Assembly: GCF_001190785.1 (NCBI RefSeq)
Contig: NZ_LGSS01000012.1
Location: forward strand, 58,807 to 122,806
From: Gottschalkia purinilytica
Lineage (GTDB): Bacteria > Bacillota > Clostridia > Tissierellales > Gottschalkiaceae
Direction of reading: 5' to 3'
Length of the DNA stretch: 64,000 nt
The position numbers were made by a program, and so were the translations under genes. Below, piece by piece: positions 16,813 to 25,382 of the stretch. Numbering within the stretch: the first letter of the stretch is position 1; each line of letters starts with the position of its first letter. The notes below the pieces were generated by a model, which was not told the origin of the DNA, made no database searches, and saw only the letters and a program-made list of their open reading frames with translations.

Positions 16813-17556
16813 ATGGCTATTAGAAAAATTTTAGAGATAGATGAAGAAAAATGTGATGGTTGTGGACTTTGTATTCCAAAATGTGAAGAGGGAGCTATAA
16901 GAATAGTAAATGGTAAAGCAAAGCTTATAGCAGATAATCTTTGCGATGGTCTTGGAAACTGTTTAGGACATTGTCCTAAAGATGCTATAAAGCTAATAGA
17001 AAGAGATGCTGATGAATTTGATGAAAAGGCAGTTGAAGATCATCTAAATAATATGAAAGCTTCTAAGAGTAATCATAATATAGGTGGCGGATGTCCAGGA
17101 ACTAGAACTATGGTTTTAAATAGACAATCAAATAGTGATGAAAGTCATCAATCAATATCATCAGGGGACATAGAAATAAAGATCAAACCACAATTAACTC
17201 AGTGGCCAGTACAATTAAAACTAGTTTCAGAGCTTGCTCCTTTTCTAGATGGTAGGGAGTTACTGATTGCGGCAGATTGTGTACCTTTTGCTTACCCTAA
17301 CTTTCATTTAGATTTATTAAAAAACAAATCAGTAGTAGTAGGATGCCCAAAACTTGATGATATAAAATTTTATATTGAAAAGCTTACTAATATGATTAAG
17401 TTAAATGACATAAAAGGAATAACTGTAGCACATATGGAAGTACCATGTTGTACTGGAATAGTTATGGCAGCAGAAGAGGCAGTAAGATTATCAGGTAAAA
17501 ATTTAGAAGTAAAAAAAGTTAGGATAACTATAAATGGAGAAAAACAAGAACACTAA
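16813..17556 (+). CDS. 4Fe-4S ferredoxin-domain protein
   Basis: A 247-residue protein. The first 60 residues form a two-cluster ferredoxin module: C14-x2-C17-x2-C20-x3-C24 is a complete cluster motif and C44, C50 and C54 (CDGLGNCLGHCPKDA) belong to the second. A linker follows, then a C-terminal domain with further cysteines in DCVPFAYPNFH, VVGCPKLDD and MEVPCCTG. This architecture is common in anaerobes as a probable electron-transfer or regulatory iron-sulphur protein of unknown partner. ATG follows AAGGAG with a 9-base spacing. It lies directly after the selenoprotein but in its own unit. Confidence 0.82.
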   Translation: MAIRKILEIDEEKCDGCGLCIPKCEEGAIRIVNGKAKLIADNLCDGLGNCLGHCPKDAIKLIERDADEFDEKAVEDHLNNMKASKSNHNIGGGCPGTRTMVLNRQSNSDESHQSISSGDIEIKIKPQLTQWPVQLKLVSELAPFLDGRELLIAADCVPFAYPNFHLDLLKNKSVVVGCPKLDDIKFYIEKLTNMIKLNDIKGITVAHMEVPCCTGIVMAAEEAVRLSGKNLEVKKVRITINGEKQEH

Positions 17557-18044
17557 TAGAAGATTTTATATTTTATTTTTATAATTATAAAAACATTGTT
17601 AATATCAATTAGGTTTAATGATATTGACAGTGTTTTTTTATTATATCTAGCTTAATAATTTATGGATATGATTTTAAAGAATTAGTATTAATACTAATTT
17701 AACATAATTTCTTTCCTTGATAAATTATGTTTAAATAAAAGAAGACTATAGACCTTTATATAAATCTATCTTACAATATAAAGAGATAAATTTATTAAAA
17801 AGTTACTTATTTTTAATATTATATTGAATATCTTATATATAATTTGCTTGAATAGACAACCACCTATAAAAATTAAAAAAATATTAAGATAAATTTAATA
17901 AAATTGTTAAACTTATAGGATATAATTAAAGTTAGAATAAATTTAATAGAAATATTAAAGATATAGTTTATAATATAAATTGAGGTAACTTTAAAAAGAT
18001 AATTTAAAATAATGTGTATTTTAAATGTAACAGGAGGATATTTT
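17557..18044. other. Long intergenic region with a terminator, a perfect palindrome and a hairpin
   Basis: Besides the terminator at 17590-17640, the region holds a perfect 20-bp palindrome AATTAGTATTAATACTAATT (17680-17699) and, directly after it, a 10-bp hairpin AACATAATTT (17701-17710) with AAATTATGTT (17722-17731). The rest is about 85% A/T without a supported gene. Confidence 0.5.
17590..17640 (+). terminator. Terminator after the ferredoxin-domain gene
   Basis: AAACATTGTTAATATCA (17591-17607) pairs with TGATATTGACAGTGTTT (17619-17635) with G-U pairs, followed by a T-run. Confidence 0.75.
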
Positions 18045-18758
18045 ATGGACCAATTTCAACCAATGATGGCCAATAAAGGAAAAGAACTAAGTATTGAGTT
18101 AAGTGAAAGAAAATTTGTTCGTATCCCTGTAAAAACTCACTTAATTACTAAAGATGATAATATTGTAGATGTAGTTTGTAAATATGTAAAAGACAAAATA
18201 GAAAATGACGATATAGTATTTGTAACAGAGAAGATTATTGCTATTACTCAAGGGAGAGCTATTCCTTTAAAAGATATTAAGCCAAGCTCTTTAGCTGTAT
18301 TTTTATCTAAATTTGTTACGAAAACTCCTGCAGGGATAGGCTTAGGAATGCCTGAAACTATGGAGATGGCTTTAAGAGAATGTGGTGTATTAAGAATTTT
18401 ATTTGCGTCTATTATAGGAGCTATTACTAAGGTGCTTTTTAGAAGAAGAGGAGACTTTTATCGTATAGCTGGATACAAAGCTCGTTCAATTGATGGACCT
18501 ACGGAAGGAACTATTCCTCCTTATGATACTCATGTAGTTTTGGGACCTAAAAATCCTGATCAAGTAGCTAAAACTTTAAGTGAGTCTTTAGGCAATGTAA
18601 AAGTAGCTGTAGTAGATATAAATGATATTGGAGGAAATATTTTAGGTGTATCTCATGATAGTATAGATACTGAAGAATTGATTAAAATTTTAAAGGACAA
18701 TCCTTTAGGTCAAGGGGGAGAACAGACTCCTATGGGAATAATAAGAGAATTAAAATAA
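18045..18758 (+). CDS. Coenzyme F420-0:L-glutamate ligase (CofE) family protein
   Basis: A 237-residue protein with family features KTHLITKDDNIVDVVCKYV at the start, ATEKIIAI-like segment FVTEKIIAITQGRAIP, a central GDFYRIAGYKARSIDGPTEGTIPPYD, and the ending GVSHDSIDTEELIKILKDNPLGQGGEQTP. CofE adds glutamates to F420 in methanogens and actinobacteria. Clostridia normally lack F420, and their homologues are of uncertain function; no other F420 gene is nearby. I start at ATG 18045, which follows AGGAGG, rather than at the in-frame ATG 18012 which has no ribosome binding site. Alone in its unit. Confidence 0.78.
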   Translation: MDQFQPMMANKGKELSIELSERKFVRIPVKTHLITKDDNIVDVVCKYVKDKIENDDIVFVTEKIIAITQGRAIPLKDIKPSSLAVFLSKFVTKTPAGIGLGMPETMEMALRECGVLRILFASIIGAITKVLFRRRGDFYRIAGYKARSIDGPTEGTIPPYDTHVVLGPKNPDQVAKTLSESLGNVKVAVVDINDIGGNILGVSHDSIDTEELIKILKDNPLGQGGEQTPMGIIRELK

Positions 18759-18779
18759 TATATTAATTAGATAAGAAAA

Positions 18780-18804
18780 GACTACCTGCATAGGTAGTTT
18801 TTTG
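18780..18804 (+). terminator. Terminator after the CofE-family gene
   Basis: ACTACCT (18781-18787) pairs with AGGTAGT (18792-18798), followed by TTTTTTG. Confidence 0.8.
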
Positions 18805-18816
18805 TTACATAGAGAG

Positions 18817-18839
18817 ATCCATAAGCGAGGCTTATGGAT
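18817..18839. other. Perfect 10-bp hairpin upstream of the acc operon
   Basis: ATCCATAAGC and GCTTATGGAT are separated by GAG. It is followed by ATTTATTTTAA, so it may be a second terminator; it could also be an operator. It lies about 105 bases before the acc promoter. Confidence 0.5.
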
Positions 18840-18943
18840 ATTTATTTTAATTGAAACTATTATATTAATTACTATTAAGTAATAAAATTATACTTTAAAA
18901 AGGAGTTTTTTTACAATATGACAGTATTCTACTTTATTTCTAA

Positions 18944-18973
18944 TTGCCAAAGGTAAGAATAATATGATACAAT
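18944..18973 (+). promoter_or_regulatory. Sigma-A promoter of the accBCDA operon
   Basis: TTGCCA (18944-18949) and TACAAT (18968-18973) are 18 bases apart; transcription would begin near 18980, immediately before the FapR-type operator. Confidence 0.6.
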
Positions 18974-18984
18974 GGGAACAACTA

Positions 18985-19001
18985 TTAGTAGTAGGTACTA
19001 A
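18985..19001. promoter_or_regulatory. FapR-type operator
   Basis: TTAGTAGTAGGTACTAA is a 17-base element with TTAGTA and TACTAA arms. Its reverse complement TTAGTACCTACTACTAA fits the FapR consensus of Firmicutes (TTAGTACC, then a spacer, then TACTAA). It lies just after the predicted transcription start of acc, where bound FapR would block transcription until malonyl-CoA or malonyl-ACP releases it. Confidence 0.7.
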
Positions 19002-19033
19002 AATCATACAACAAACTATCCTAGGAGGAATAG

Positions 19034-19525
19034 ATGGTGGATATAAAAGATATAAAAGATTTAATATTAACAATTGATAAGACCAAAATAGATAAAGTTG
19101 ATATAGAAAATGGAAATTTTAAAATAAGTATTTCAAAAAATAGTGAAGTTTCAGAAACTAAGAATACTAAGGTATATAGTCAATCACATGTTATAAAAGA
19201 TGAAATACAAGATATAGAGGATAAAGATGAAGTTATAGAAGTAAAAGATTTAAATGTAGAAGATGATGAAAGAGCTTTATCAGAGGATATGTATATAATT
19301 AAATCTCCAATAGTGGGGACTTTTTATGGAGCATCTAGCCCAGATGCAGAGCCTTTTGTTAAAGTAGGAAGTAAAGTAAACGAGGGTCAAACTCTTTGTA
19401 TAATAGAGGCTATGAAAATAATGAATGAAATTGAAAGTGAAGTTTCAGGAGAAATATTTGAAATTTTAGTAGAAAATGAAGATATAGTAGAATATGACCA
19501 GCCTTTGATGATAATTAGGAGGTAG
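19034..19525 (+). CDS. accB: Biotin carboxyl carrier protein of acetyl-CoA carboxylase
   Basis: This 163-residue protein carries biotin between the two half-reactions of acetyl-CoA carboxylase, the first committed step of fatty acid synthesis. The C-terminal biotinyl domain (about 88-163) has [21 protein letters not shown] and the biotinylation motif EAMKIMNE with the acceptor Lys128. The N-terminal 85 residues form a charged, flexible linker. ATG follows CTAGGAGG. It is first in the operon accB-accC-accD-accA, with 8 bases before accC, and lies directly behind the FapR-type operator. birA, at 53408 in this window, would attach the biotin. Confidence 0.95.
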   Translation: MVDIKDIKDLILTIDKTKIDKVDIENGNFKISISKNSEVSETKNTKVYSQSHVIKDEIQDIEDKDEVIEVKDLNVEDDERALSEDMYIIKSPIVGTFYGASSPDAEPFVKVGSKVNEGQTLCIIEAMKIMNEIESEVSGEIFEILVENEDIVEYDQPLMIIRR

Positions 19526-19533
19526 TTTGATAA

Positions 19534-20880
19534 ATGTTTAAAAAAATACTTATAGCCAATAGAGGTGAAATAGCTTTAAGAATTATAAGAGCATGTAAGG
19601 AAATGGGAATTGAAACAGTAGCAGTATATTCGGATATAGATAGAGATTCCTTGCATGTTCACATGGCTGACGAAGCTATATGTATAGGCCCTGCTAACTC
19701 TTCTAAAAGTTATCTGGATATAAAAAATATAATAACTGCTGCATTAATAACTAATTCAGAGGCTATACATCCAGGATATGGATTTCTATCAGAAAATCCA
19801 AAACTCGTAGAAGTATGTAAGATGCATGATATAACATTTATAGGTCCTGATGAAGAACATATAAACAAAATGGGAAACAAATCAGAGGCTAGAAAAACTA
19901 TGATAGAAGCAGGTGTACCTGTTGTACCAGGATCTGAGAGTTCTACTACAGATTCATCGGAGGCTTTAAAAGTAGCAAAAGAAATTAAATTTCCTGTCAT
20001 GATTAAAGCTGCTAGCGGCGGTGGTGGTAGAGGAATGAGAATTGTATATAATGAAGAGGAATTCATAGAAAAGTTTGACACTGCTAAAGCTGAAGCTAAG
20101 TCTGCATTTAATGATGACTTAATGTATGTAGAGAAATTTATAGAAGAGCCAAGACACATAGAATTTCAGATACTTGCTGACAAGTATGGGAATACAATTC
20201 ACTTGGGAGAAAGAGATTGCTCATTACAAAGAAGAAATCAAAAGGTTATAGAAGAAGCACCTTGTAGTATTATGAAAGATGACCTTAGAAGCAAAATGGG
20301 GGAATCAGCGTTAAAAGCAGCTAAAGCAGTTAATTATGTAAGTGCTGGGACAATTGAATTTTTATTAGATAAATATAATAACTTTTATTTTATAGAGATG
20401 AATACTAGGATTCAGGTAGAACATCCCGTAACAGAACTAATAACAGGTTTGGACCTAATAAAAGAGCAAATTAGAATAGCTTATGGAGAAAAACTAGAAG
20501 TTAGTCAAGATAATATTAAAATAAATGGTCATGCTATAGAATGTAGAATTAATGCCGAAGATACTGACAAGAACTTTAGACCATCTCCAGGAACTATAGA
20601 AGATTTACTTATTCCTGGAGGATATGGTACTCGAATAGATAGTCATATATATAGCGGATATAAAATACCACCTACTTATGATTCAATGATAGGCAAATTA
20701 ATAGTGTGGGGAAGTAATAGAGAAGAAGCCATAAGTAGAATGAAAAGAGCTTTAGATGAGACTATAATAACAGGAATTCATACTAATATAGAGTTTCATA
20801 AACAAATACTGGAGAATGAAAGCTTTGTAAAAAATAAGATAGATACATCTTTTCTAGAAAAAGAGATAATATCAAGGTAA
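19534..20880 (+). CDS. accC: Biotin carboxylase subunit of acetyl-CoA carboxylase
   Basis: A 448-residue ATP-grasp enzyme that carboxylates the biotin on AccB. It begins MFKKILIANRGEIALRIIRACKEMG, has HPGYGFLSEN, the glycine-rich ATP loop KAASGGGGRGMRIV (about 157-170), ERDCSLQRRNQKVIEEAP and the catalytic FIEMNTRIQVEHPVTE near 285-300. Length is standard. The ribosome binding site AGGAGG overlaps the end of accB, which suggests translational coupling; the next gene follows without a gap. Confidence 0.96.
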   Translation: MFKKILIANRGEIALRIIRACKEMGIETVAVYSDIDRDSLHVHMADEAICIGPANSSKSYLDIKNIITAALITNSEAIHPGYGFLSENPKLVEVCKMHDITFIGPDEEHINKMGNKSEARKTMIEAGVPVVPGSESSTTDSSEALKVAKEIKFPVMIKAASGGGGRGMRIVYNEEEFIEKFDTAKAEAKSAFNDDLMYVEKFIEEPRHIEFQILADKYGNTIHLGERDCSLQRRNQKVIEEAPCSIMKDDLRSKMGESALKAAKAVNYVSAGTIEFLLDKYNNFYFIEMNTRIQVEHPVTELITGLDLIKEQIRIAYGEKLEVSQDNIKINGHAIECRINAEDTDKNFRPSPGTIEDLLIPGGYGTRIDSHIYSGYKIPPTYDSMIGKLIVWGSNREEAISRMKRALDETIITGIHTNIEFHKQILENESFVKNKIDTSFLEKEIISR

Positions 20881-20901
20881 ATGGTTGAGAGGAGGAACAA
20901 T

Positions 20902-21831
20902 ATGCTAAAAGACTTGTTCCAAAAAAAGAAAAAATATGCAACGATAACTCTATATCAAAGTAAGAATAAAACTTCCTATGATATGGAGTATAAAACTAAT
21001 AATAGTGAAGATAAGAAAGAAAAGATTGAAATAAAGCTAGATGAGAATATATGGGCAAGATGTGGTGAATGTGAAGAAATAGTATTAAAAAAGGATATAG
21101 CTGATAACTTTAACATATGTACAAAATGTAATCATCACTTTAGAATTGGTGGAAAAGAACGTATAAATTTAATAATAGATGAAGGTACATTTGTAGAATA
21201 CGATAAAGATATGAGTTCAGCTAATCCTATTGATTTTCCTGAATATGAGGAAAAAATTGATAAAGCTAAAGCTCAATCTAATTTAGAAGATGCTGTTATA
21301 ACCGGAGAAGGAAAAATAAAAGATAACCCATGTGTAATTTGTGTTATGGATTCTAAATTTATGATGGGAAGTATGGGATCAGTAGTTGGAGAAAAAATTA
21401 CTAGAGCTATAGAAAAAGCTATTGAGAAGAGGTTACCTGTGATTATATTTTCTGCATCAGGAGGAGCAAGGATGCAAGAGGGTATACTGTCTTTAATGCA
21501 AATGGCAAAAACATCAGCTGCATTAGGAAAATTAGGAGAAGAAGGACTACCTTATATATCTGTTCTTACTGATCCAACTACTGGAGGAGTAACTGCTAGC
21601 TTTGCTATGTTAGGAGATATAATAATTTCAGAGCCTAAAGCCTTAATAGGTTTTGCAGGGCCTAGAGTTATAGAACAAACGATAAGACAAAAGTTACCAG
21701 ATGGATTTCAAAAAGCTGAGTTCTTACAAGAAAAAGGATTTGTAGATAAAATAGTTCATAGGAAAGACATGAAAGATACATTAGCTAATATACTATTTAT
21801 TCACTCATTAGGGGGTGAAGGAGTTGAATAA
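20902..21831 (+). CDS. accD: Acetyl-CoA carboxylase carboxyltransferase subunit beta
   Basis: This 309-residue subunit, with AccA, moves the carboxyl group from biotin to acetyl-CoA. A zinc ribbon is present (C54-x2-C57 and C73-x2-C76) followed by the crotonase-like carboxyltransferase core with [11 protein letters not shown] and [15 protein letters not shown]. The start is ATG 20902, preceded by GAGGAGG; an earlier ATG at 20881, right after the accC stop, has no ribosome binding site. The N-terminus [15 protein letters not shown] is then typical, though the stretch of about 30 polar residues before the zinc ribbon is longer than in many AccD proteins. It overlaps accA by 8 bases. Confidence 0.95.
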   Translation: MLKDLFQKKKKYATITLYQSKNKTSYDMEYKTNNSEDKKEKIEIKLDENIWARCGECEEIVLKKDIADNFNICTKCNHHFRIGGKERINLIIDEGTFVEYDKDMSSANPIDFPEYEEKIDKAKAQSNLEDAVITGEGKIKDNPCVICVMDSKFMMGSMGSVVGEKITRAIEKAIEKRLPVIIFSASGGARMQEGILSLMQMAKTSAALGKLGEEGLPYISVLTDPTTGGVTASFAMLGDIIISEPKALIGFAGPRVIEQTIRQKLPDGFQKAEFLQEKGFVDKIVHRKDMKDTLANILFIHSLGGEGVE

Positions 21832-22774
21832 TACCCTTGAATTTGAAAAGCCTATAGTAGAATTACAAAATAAAATCTATGAATTAGAGTGCTTTGCTAA
21901 GGATAAAGATGTAGATTTATCTGAAGAAATAAATATTTTAAAAAATAAAGTAGAAAAAATGAAGAAAGAGATATATACTAATCTAACTCCTTGGCAAAAA
22001 GTTAAAATAGCGAGAGCACAGGAAAGACCAACGACTTTACAGTATATAGAAAGAATAGTACCAAATTTTATAGAATTTCATGGAGATAGGCTATATGCAG
22101 ATGATAGTTCTATAGTTGGAGGAATAGGAATACTAGAAGGAGTACCTGTGACTGTTATAGGACATCAGAAAGGGAAAGATACAAAGGAAAATATAAAGAG
22201 AAATTTCGGAATGCCACATCCAGAAGGATATAGAAAAGCTTTGAGACTTATGAAACAAGCGGAAAAGTTTAAAAGACCTATAGTTACTTTTATAGACACG
22301 GCAGGAGCCTTCTGTGGACTAGGAGCTGAGGAAAGAGGTCAAGGAGAAGCAATAGCTATGAACCTTTTAGAAATGAGTAAGCTAAAAACTCCAGTTATAT
22401 CTATAGTTATTGGTGAAGGTGGAAGTGGTGGAGCTTTAGCACTAGGCGTATCAGATAAAGTAGCTATGTTAGAGCACTCTATATATTCGGTTATAACACC
22501 TGAAGGACTTGCAAGTATATTATGGAAAGATTCAGGACTTGCTAAAGATGCTACTGAAGTTATGAAACTTACGTCACAAGACCTATTGAAGTTAAAGGTA
22601 ATAGATGATATCATAGAGGAACCCTTAGGAGGGGCTCATAGAGATATAGATGATATGTCAAAAAGTATTAAGGATTATATATTAAGAGTCTTACCTAGTC
22701 TTGTGAATATTGATGTAGAAAAACTTGTTCAAAAAAGATATGAAAAAATAAGAGCAATAGGTGTATGGAAATAA
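21824..22774 (+). CDS. accA: Acetyl-CoA carboxylase carboxyltransferase subunit alpha
   Basis: This subunit (316 residues from TTG 21824) completes the carboxyltransferase. [11 protein letters not shown] at the start, [52 protein letters not shown] and [16 protein letters not shown] are all family hallmarks. I prefer TTG 21824: GGGGGTGA (21811-21818) is a good ribosome binding site at the right distance and the N-terminus then matches other AccA proteins; GTG 21815 is the alternative. Overlap with accD points to translational coupling. It is the last gene of the operon, followed by a strong terminator. Confidence 0.94.
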   Translation: MNNTLEFEKPIVELQNKIYELECFAKDKDVDLSEEINILKNKVEKMKKEIYTNLTPWQKVKIARAQERPTTLQYIERIVPNFIEFHGDRLYADDSSIVGGIGILEGVPVTVIGHQKGKDTKENIKRNFGMPHPEGYRKALRLMKQAEKFKRPIVTFIDTAGAFCGLGAEERGQGEAIAMNLLEMSKLKTPVISIVIGEGGSGGALALGVSDKVAMLEHSIYSVITPEGLASILWKDSGLAKDATEVMKLTSQDLLKLKVIDDIIEEPLGGAHRDIDDMSKSIKDYILRVLPSLVNIDVEKLVQKRYEKIRAIGVWK

Positions 22775-22793
22775 AAAATATTTATTTGGATAA

Positions 22794-22837
22794 AAACAGG
22801 GTAAGAATATGTGAGCATATTTTTTACCCTGTTTTTT
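22794..22837 (+). terminator. Terminator of the acc operon
   Basis: AACAGGGTAA (22795-22804) pairs with TTACCCTGTT (22824-22833), extended by AATATG/CATATT inside, followed by TTTTT. Confidence 0.9.
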
Positions 22838-22854
22838 AAAAAAGGAGGAAAATT

Positions 22855-23025
22855 ATGAGTTATAGAAAAAAGAATACTTTATATAGATTTTTAATTTTTA
22901 TAGGTGTAGCTGTTATCCTAGCTATTTTCATTGGATTTGATAATGATAATGTGGATAATGAATCAAAACGAAATACTATAGGACTAGAGAAGAAAACGTT
23001 TAACTTACAAAAAATAAAGATATAG
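22855..23025 (+). CDS. Small single-span membrane protein, 56 residues
   Basis: ATG 22855 follows AAAGGAGG with good spacing. The product has a basic start (MSYRKKNTLYR), one membrane span at about 12-27 (FLIFIGVAVILAIFIG), an acidic stretch DNDNVDNE and a basic tail. I recognise no family. It sits between the acc operon and the LCP genes; because it follows the acc terminator by less than 20 bases it may depend on read-through or an unseen promoter. It may relate to the envelope, like its neighbours, but this is only context. Confidence 0.6.
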   Translation: MSYRKKNTLYRFLIFIGVAVILAIFIGFDNDNVDNESKRNTIGLEKKTFNLQKIKI

Positions 23026-23228
23026 ATTATAATTAAGACATTTTGGTAAATAAATATAGAAATTTTTAGTTAAAAGTGATAAAATCTAGGAATAGATAAT
23101 TTGTATTAAATTGAAGTTAGAGGTTATTATTAATATAATATATGATACTTTTTAACTACACAGTTTGACTAAACTAGATTTTTCACTTTTATGTGGTTAG
23201 AAAAGCTAGAAGATGAAAGGAGAAAGTA

Positions 23229-24176
23229 ATGAAGTACTTTTTTAAAATCTTTGTTGTAGCTTTTATTTTATTTACCTTTGTAATTGGAATTGGAGCAGGT
23301 GTCTATTATAGAACTCACTCTAAAATGGAAAAAGAGTCTACATTATCTGAAGAAGAACTAAACAAAATTAAAGATCCCTTAGAAAGAGCTATAAAGACAA
23401 AGGGAAATAAAGTAGTGAATGCGTTGTTATTAGGAATGGATGGATCTAGAACTGATACTATTATGTTTGGTAGTTTTGATACGGAGAATAAAAAACTACA
23501 TATAATTTCTATACCTAGAGATACTTATTACTATAGAAAAGGATATGGATATGCAGATCAAAGAAAGATAAATGCTGTCTATGGAGCTGAAAAAATAGAA
23601 GGAGTAAAAAGTGCTATAAAAGATATATTAGGAACTGATATTTCTATTGATTATTATGCTATGATAGATTATAAGGGAGTAGAAAAGATAGTAGATTCAG
23701 TTGGAGGAGTAGAAGTAGATGTACCTTTTGACATGGAATATTTTGATCCTACAGATAAACCACCGTTACGTATAAATATACCAAAAGGAAGACAGACATT
23801 AAATGGTAAAAAAGCCATAGAGTTTTTAAGATTTAGACATAATAATGATTATACTGTAGGTTATAAAGAAGGGGATATTGGAAGAATAAAAGCTCAGCAA
23901 CAATTTGTATCTTCTTTTATTAAAAAATCATTAAGTATAAAGTTACCGAAAGTTATTAGCACTGCTCTTGATAATGTAGAAACTGACATAAAGTTAAAAG
24001 ATGCGTTATACTATGGTCCAGAAGCTATTGGAATAGGATCAGAATCCATAACTATGACTACTCTTCCAGGGGCAAGTGAAGATAGAAGATATGGAAAGTC
24101 AAAACTATCCTATTTTATACACAATCCTAAAGAAGTAAGAAGACTTATGATGGAAGTATATAGCGTAAATGAATAG
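23229..24176 (+). CDS. LCP (LytR-CpsA-Psr) family cell-wall glycopolymer ligase, copy 1
   Basis: A 315-residue membrane protein: short cytoplasmic start, one membrane span (about 5-25), then the extracellular LCP catalytic domain (about 65-260) with GSRTDTIMFGSF, SIPRDTYYYRKG, VDSVGGVEVDVPF and LRFRHNNDYTVGYKEGDIGRIKAQQQF. The conserved Arg and Asp residues bind the pyrophosphate of a polyprenyl-linked glycopolymer. LCP enzymes move teichoic-acid-like or capsular polymers onto peptidoglycan. The following gene is a close paralogue, and the ribosome binding sites (AAAGGAGAAAGTAATG here) are also nearly the same, so they arose by tandem duplication. A terminator separates the two. Confidence 0.9.
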   Translation: MKYFFKIFVVAFILFTFVIGIGAGVYYRTHSKMEKESTLSEEELNKIKDPLERAIKTKGNKVVNALLLGMDGSRTDTIMFGSFDTENKKLHIISIPRDTYYYRKGYGYADQRKINAVYGAEKIEGVKSAIKDILGTDISIDYYAMIDYKGVEKIVDSVGGVEVDVPFDMEYFDPTDKPPLRINIPKGRQTLNGKKAIEFLRFRHNNDYTVGYKEGDIGRIKAQQQFVSSFIKKSLSIKLPKVISTALDNVETDIKLKDALYYGPEAIGIGSESITMTTLPGASEDRRYGKSKLSYFIHNPKEVRRLMMEVYSVNE

Positions 24177-24206
24177 GATTAATATACAGTCTAAATTATT
24201 GAATGA

Positions 24207-24237
24207 AACAGTCTATAATCTAGACTGTTTTTTATTT
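24207..24237 (+). terminator. Terminator between the LCP genes
   Basis: AACAGTCTA (24207-24215) pairs with TAGACTGTT (24221-24229), followed by TTTTATTTT. Confidence 0.85.
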
Positions 24238-24365
24238 TGTAAATTACATAGATATAAAATGTAATTTAATTTTAACTTTTATATATTTAGATTTATGATA
24301 TAATCTCAACATGACAAATAATGTAGAATTTTGCAAAATGATACTCAAGGTGAAAGGAGAAAGTG

Positions 24366-25328
24366 ATGAAGCGATTCTTAAAAATCTTTTTTATGGCATT
24401 TATTTGCTTTGCATTGACTATAGGTGCTGGAATGGCTACTTATTATAAAATATTTGATAAAGAAGGAAAAAACCCAACACTATCACAAGAAGAATTAGAT
24501 AAAATAAAAGATCCACTAGAAAAAGCAGCAAAATCTAGTAGACATAAGAGAGTTAATGTTTTACTCTTAGGAATGGAAGGAGCAAGAACTGATACCATGA
24601 TGTTTTGTAGTTTCGATATGGAACATAAAAAGGTTGACGTAGTTTCTATACCTAGGGATACTTATTATTATAGAAGTGGATATGAACGTGCAGATCAAAG
24701 AAAGATAAATGCTGTTTATGGTGCTGAAAAGATAAAAGGTACTATAAATGCCGTTGAAGATGTATTAGGAGTAGAAGGTTTAATAGATCACTATGCTATG
24801 ATAGATTATAAGGGAGTAGAAAATATAGTAGATTCAGTTGGAGGGGTAGAGGTTGACGTACCTTTTCATATGAAATATTTTGATCCTACGGATAAACCAC
24901 CATTACGTATAGATATACCGAAAGGAAAACAAACGCTAAATGGTAAGAAAGCTGTACAATTTTTAAGATTCAGACATGATAATTCATATAAGGTTGGATA
25001 CAGTGAAGGTGATTTAGGTAGAATAAAAGCACAGCAAGGATTTGTAACATCTTTCATAGATAAGGCATTAAGTTTGAAGTTCTTATCACTTGTTAAGACT
25101 TCAATACAAGAAGTTGAAACAGATATAAGAATTACTGATGCATTAGAATATGGAACTAAAGCAATGGGTATAGATAAAAACGATATAAAAATGACTACTT
25201 TACCAGGAGAAGCTGAATATAAGCAATATGGAAAGCAAAAGCTAGCATACTTTGTATATGATAAGAAAGAAACGAGAAAATTGATGGAAGATATATTTGG
25301 AAATGATCTTTCAAATATAAAAGAATAA
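24366..25328 (+). CDS. LCP (LytR-CpsA-Psr) family cell-wall glycopolymer ligase, copy 2
   Basis: A 320-residue paralogue of the preceding gene, alike in most of the catalytic domain (ARTDTMMFCSF, SIPRDTYYYRSG, VDSVGGVEVDVPF, LRFRHDNSYKVGYSEGDLGRIKAQQGF) and in the N-terminal membrane anchor. Differences concentrate in the last third and near the membrane span, which suggests some division of labour between the copies. ATG 24366 is used because it sits at the same distance from AAAGGAG as the start of copy 1; a GTG at 24363 is in frame. A TATAAT (24298-24303) lies upstream, so this copy probably has its own promoter. Confidence 0.9.
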   Translation: MKRFLKIFFMAFICFALTIGAGMATYYKIFDKEGKNPTLSQEELDKIKDPLEKAAKSSRHKRVNVLLLGMEGARTDTMMFCSFDMEHKKVDVVSIPRDTYYYRSGYERADQRKINAVYGAEKIKGTINAVEDVLGVEGLIDHYAMIDYKGVENIVDSVGGVEVDVPFHMKYFDPTDKPPLRIDIPKGKQTLNGKKAVQFLRFRHDNSYKVGYSEGDLGRIKAQQGFVTSFIDKALSLKFLSLVKTSIQEVETDIRITDALEYGTKAMGIDKNDIKMTTLPGEAEYKQYGKQKLAYFVYDKKETRKLMEDIFGNDLSNIKE

Positions 25329-25346
25329 AAGAAAGCAAATTAAGTT

Positions 25347-25380
25347 AAAGGGATTTAAGTTTTACTTAAATCCCTTTTTA
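25347..25380. terminator. Bidirectional terminator between LCP copy 2 and murC
   Basis: AAAGGGATTTAAGT (25347-25360) pairs with ACTTAAATCCCTTT (25364-25377) around TTT. Confidence 0.9.
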
Positions 25381-25382
25381 AA

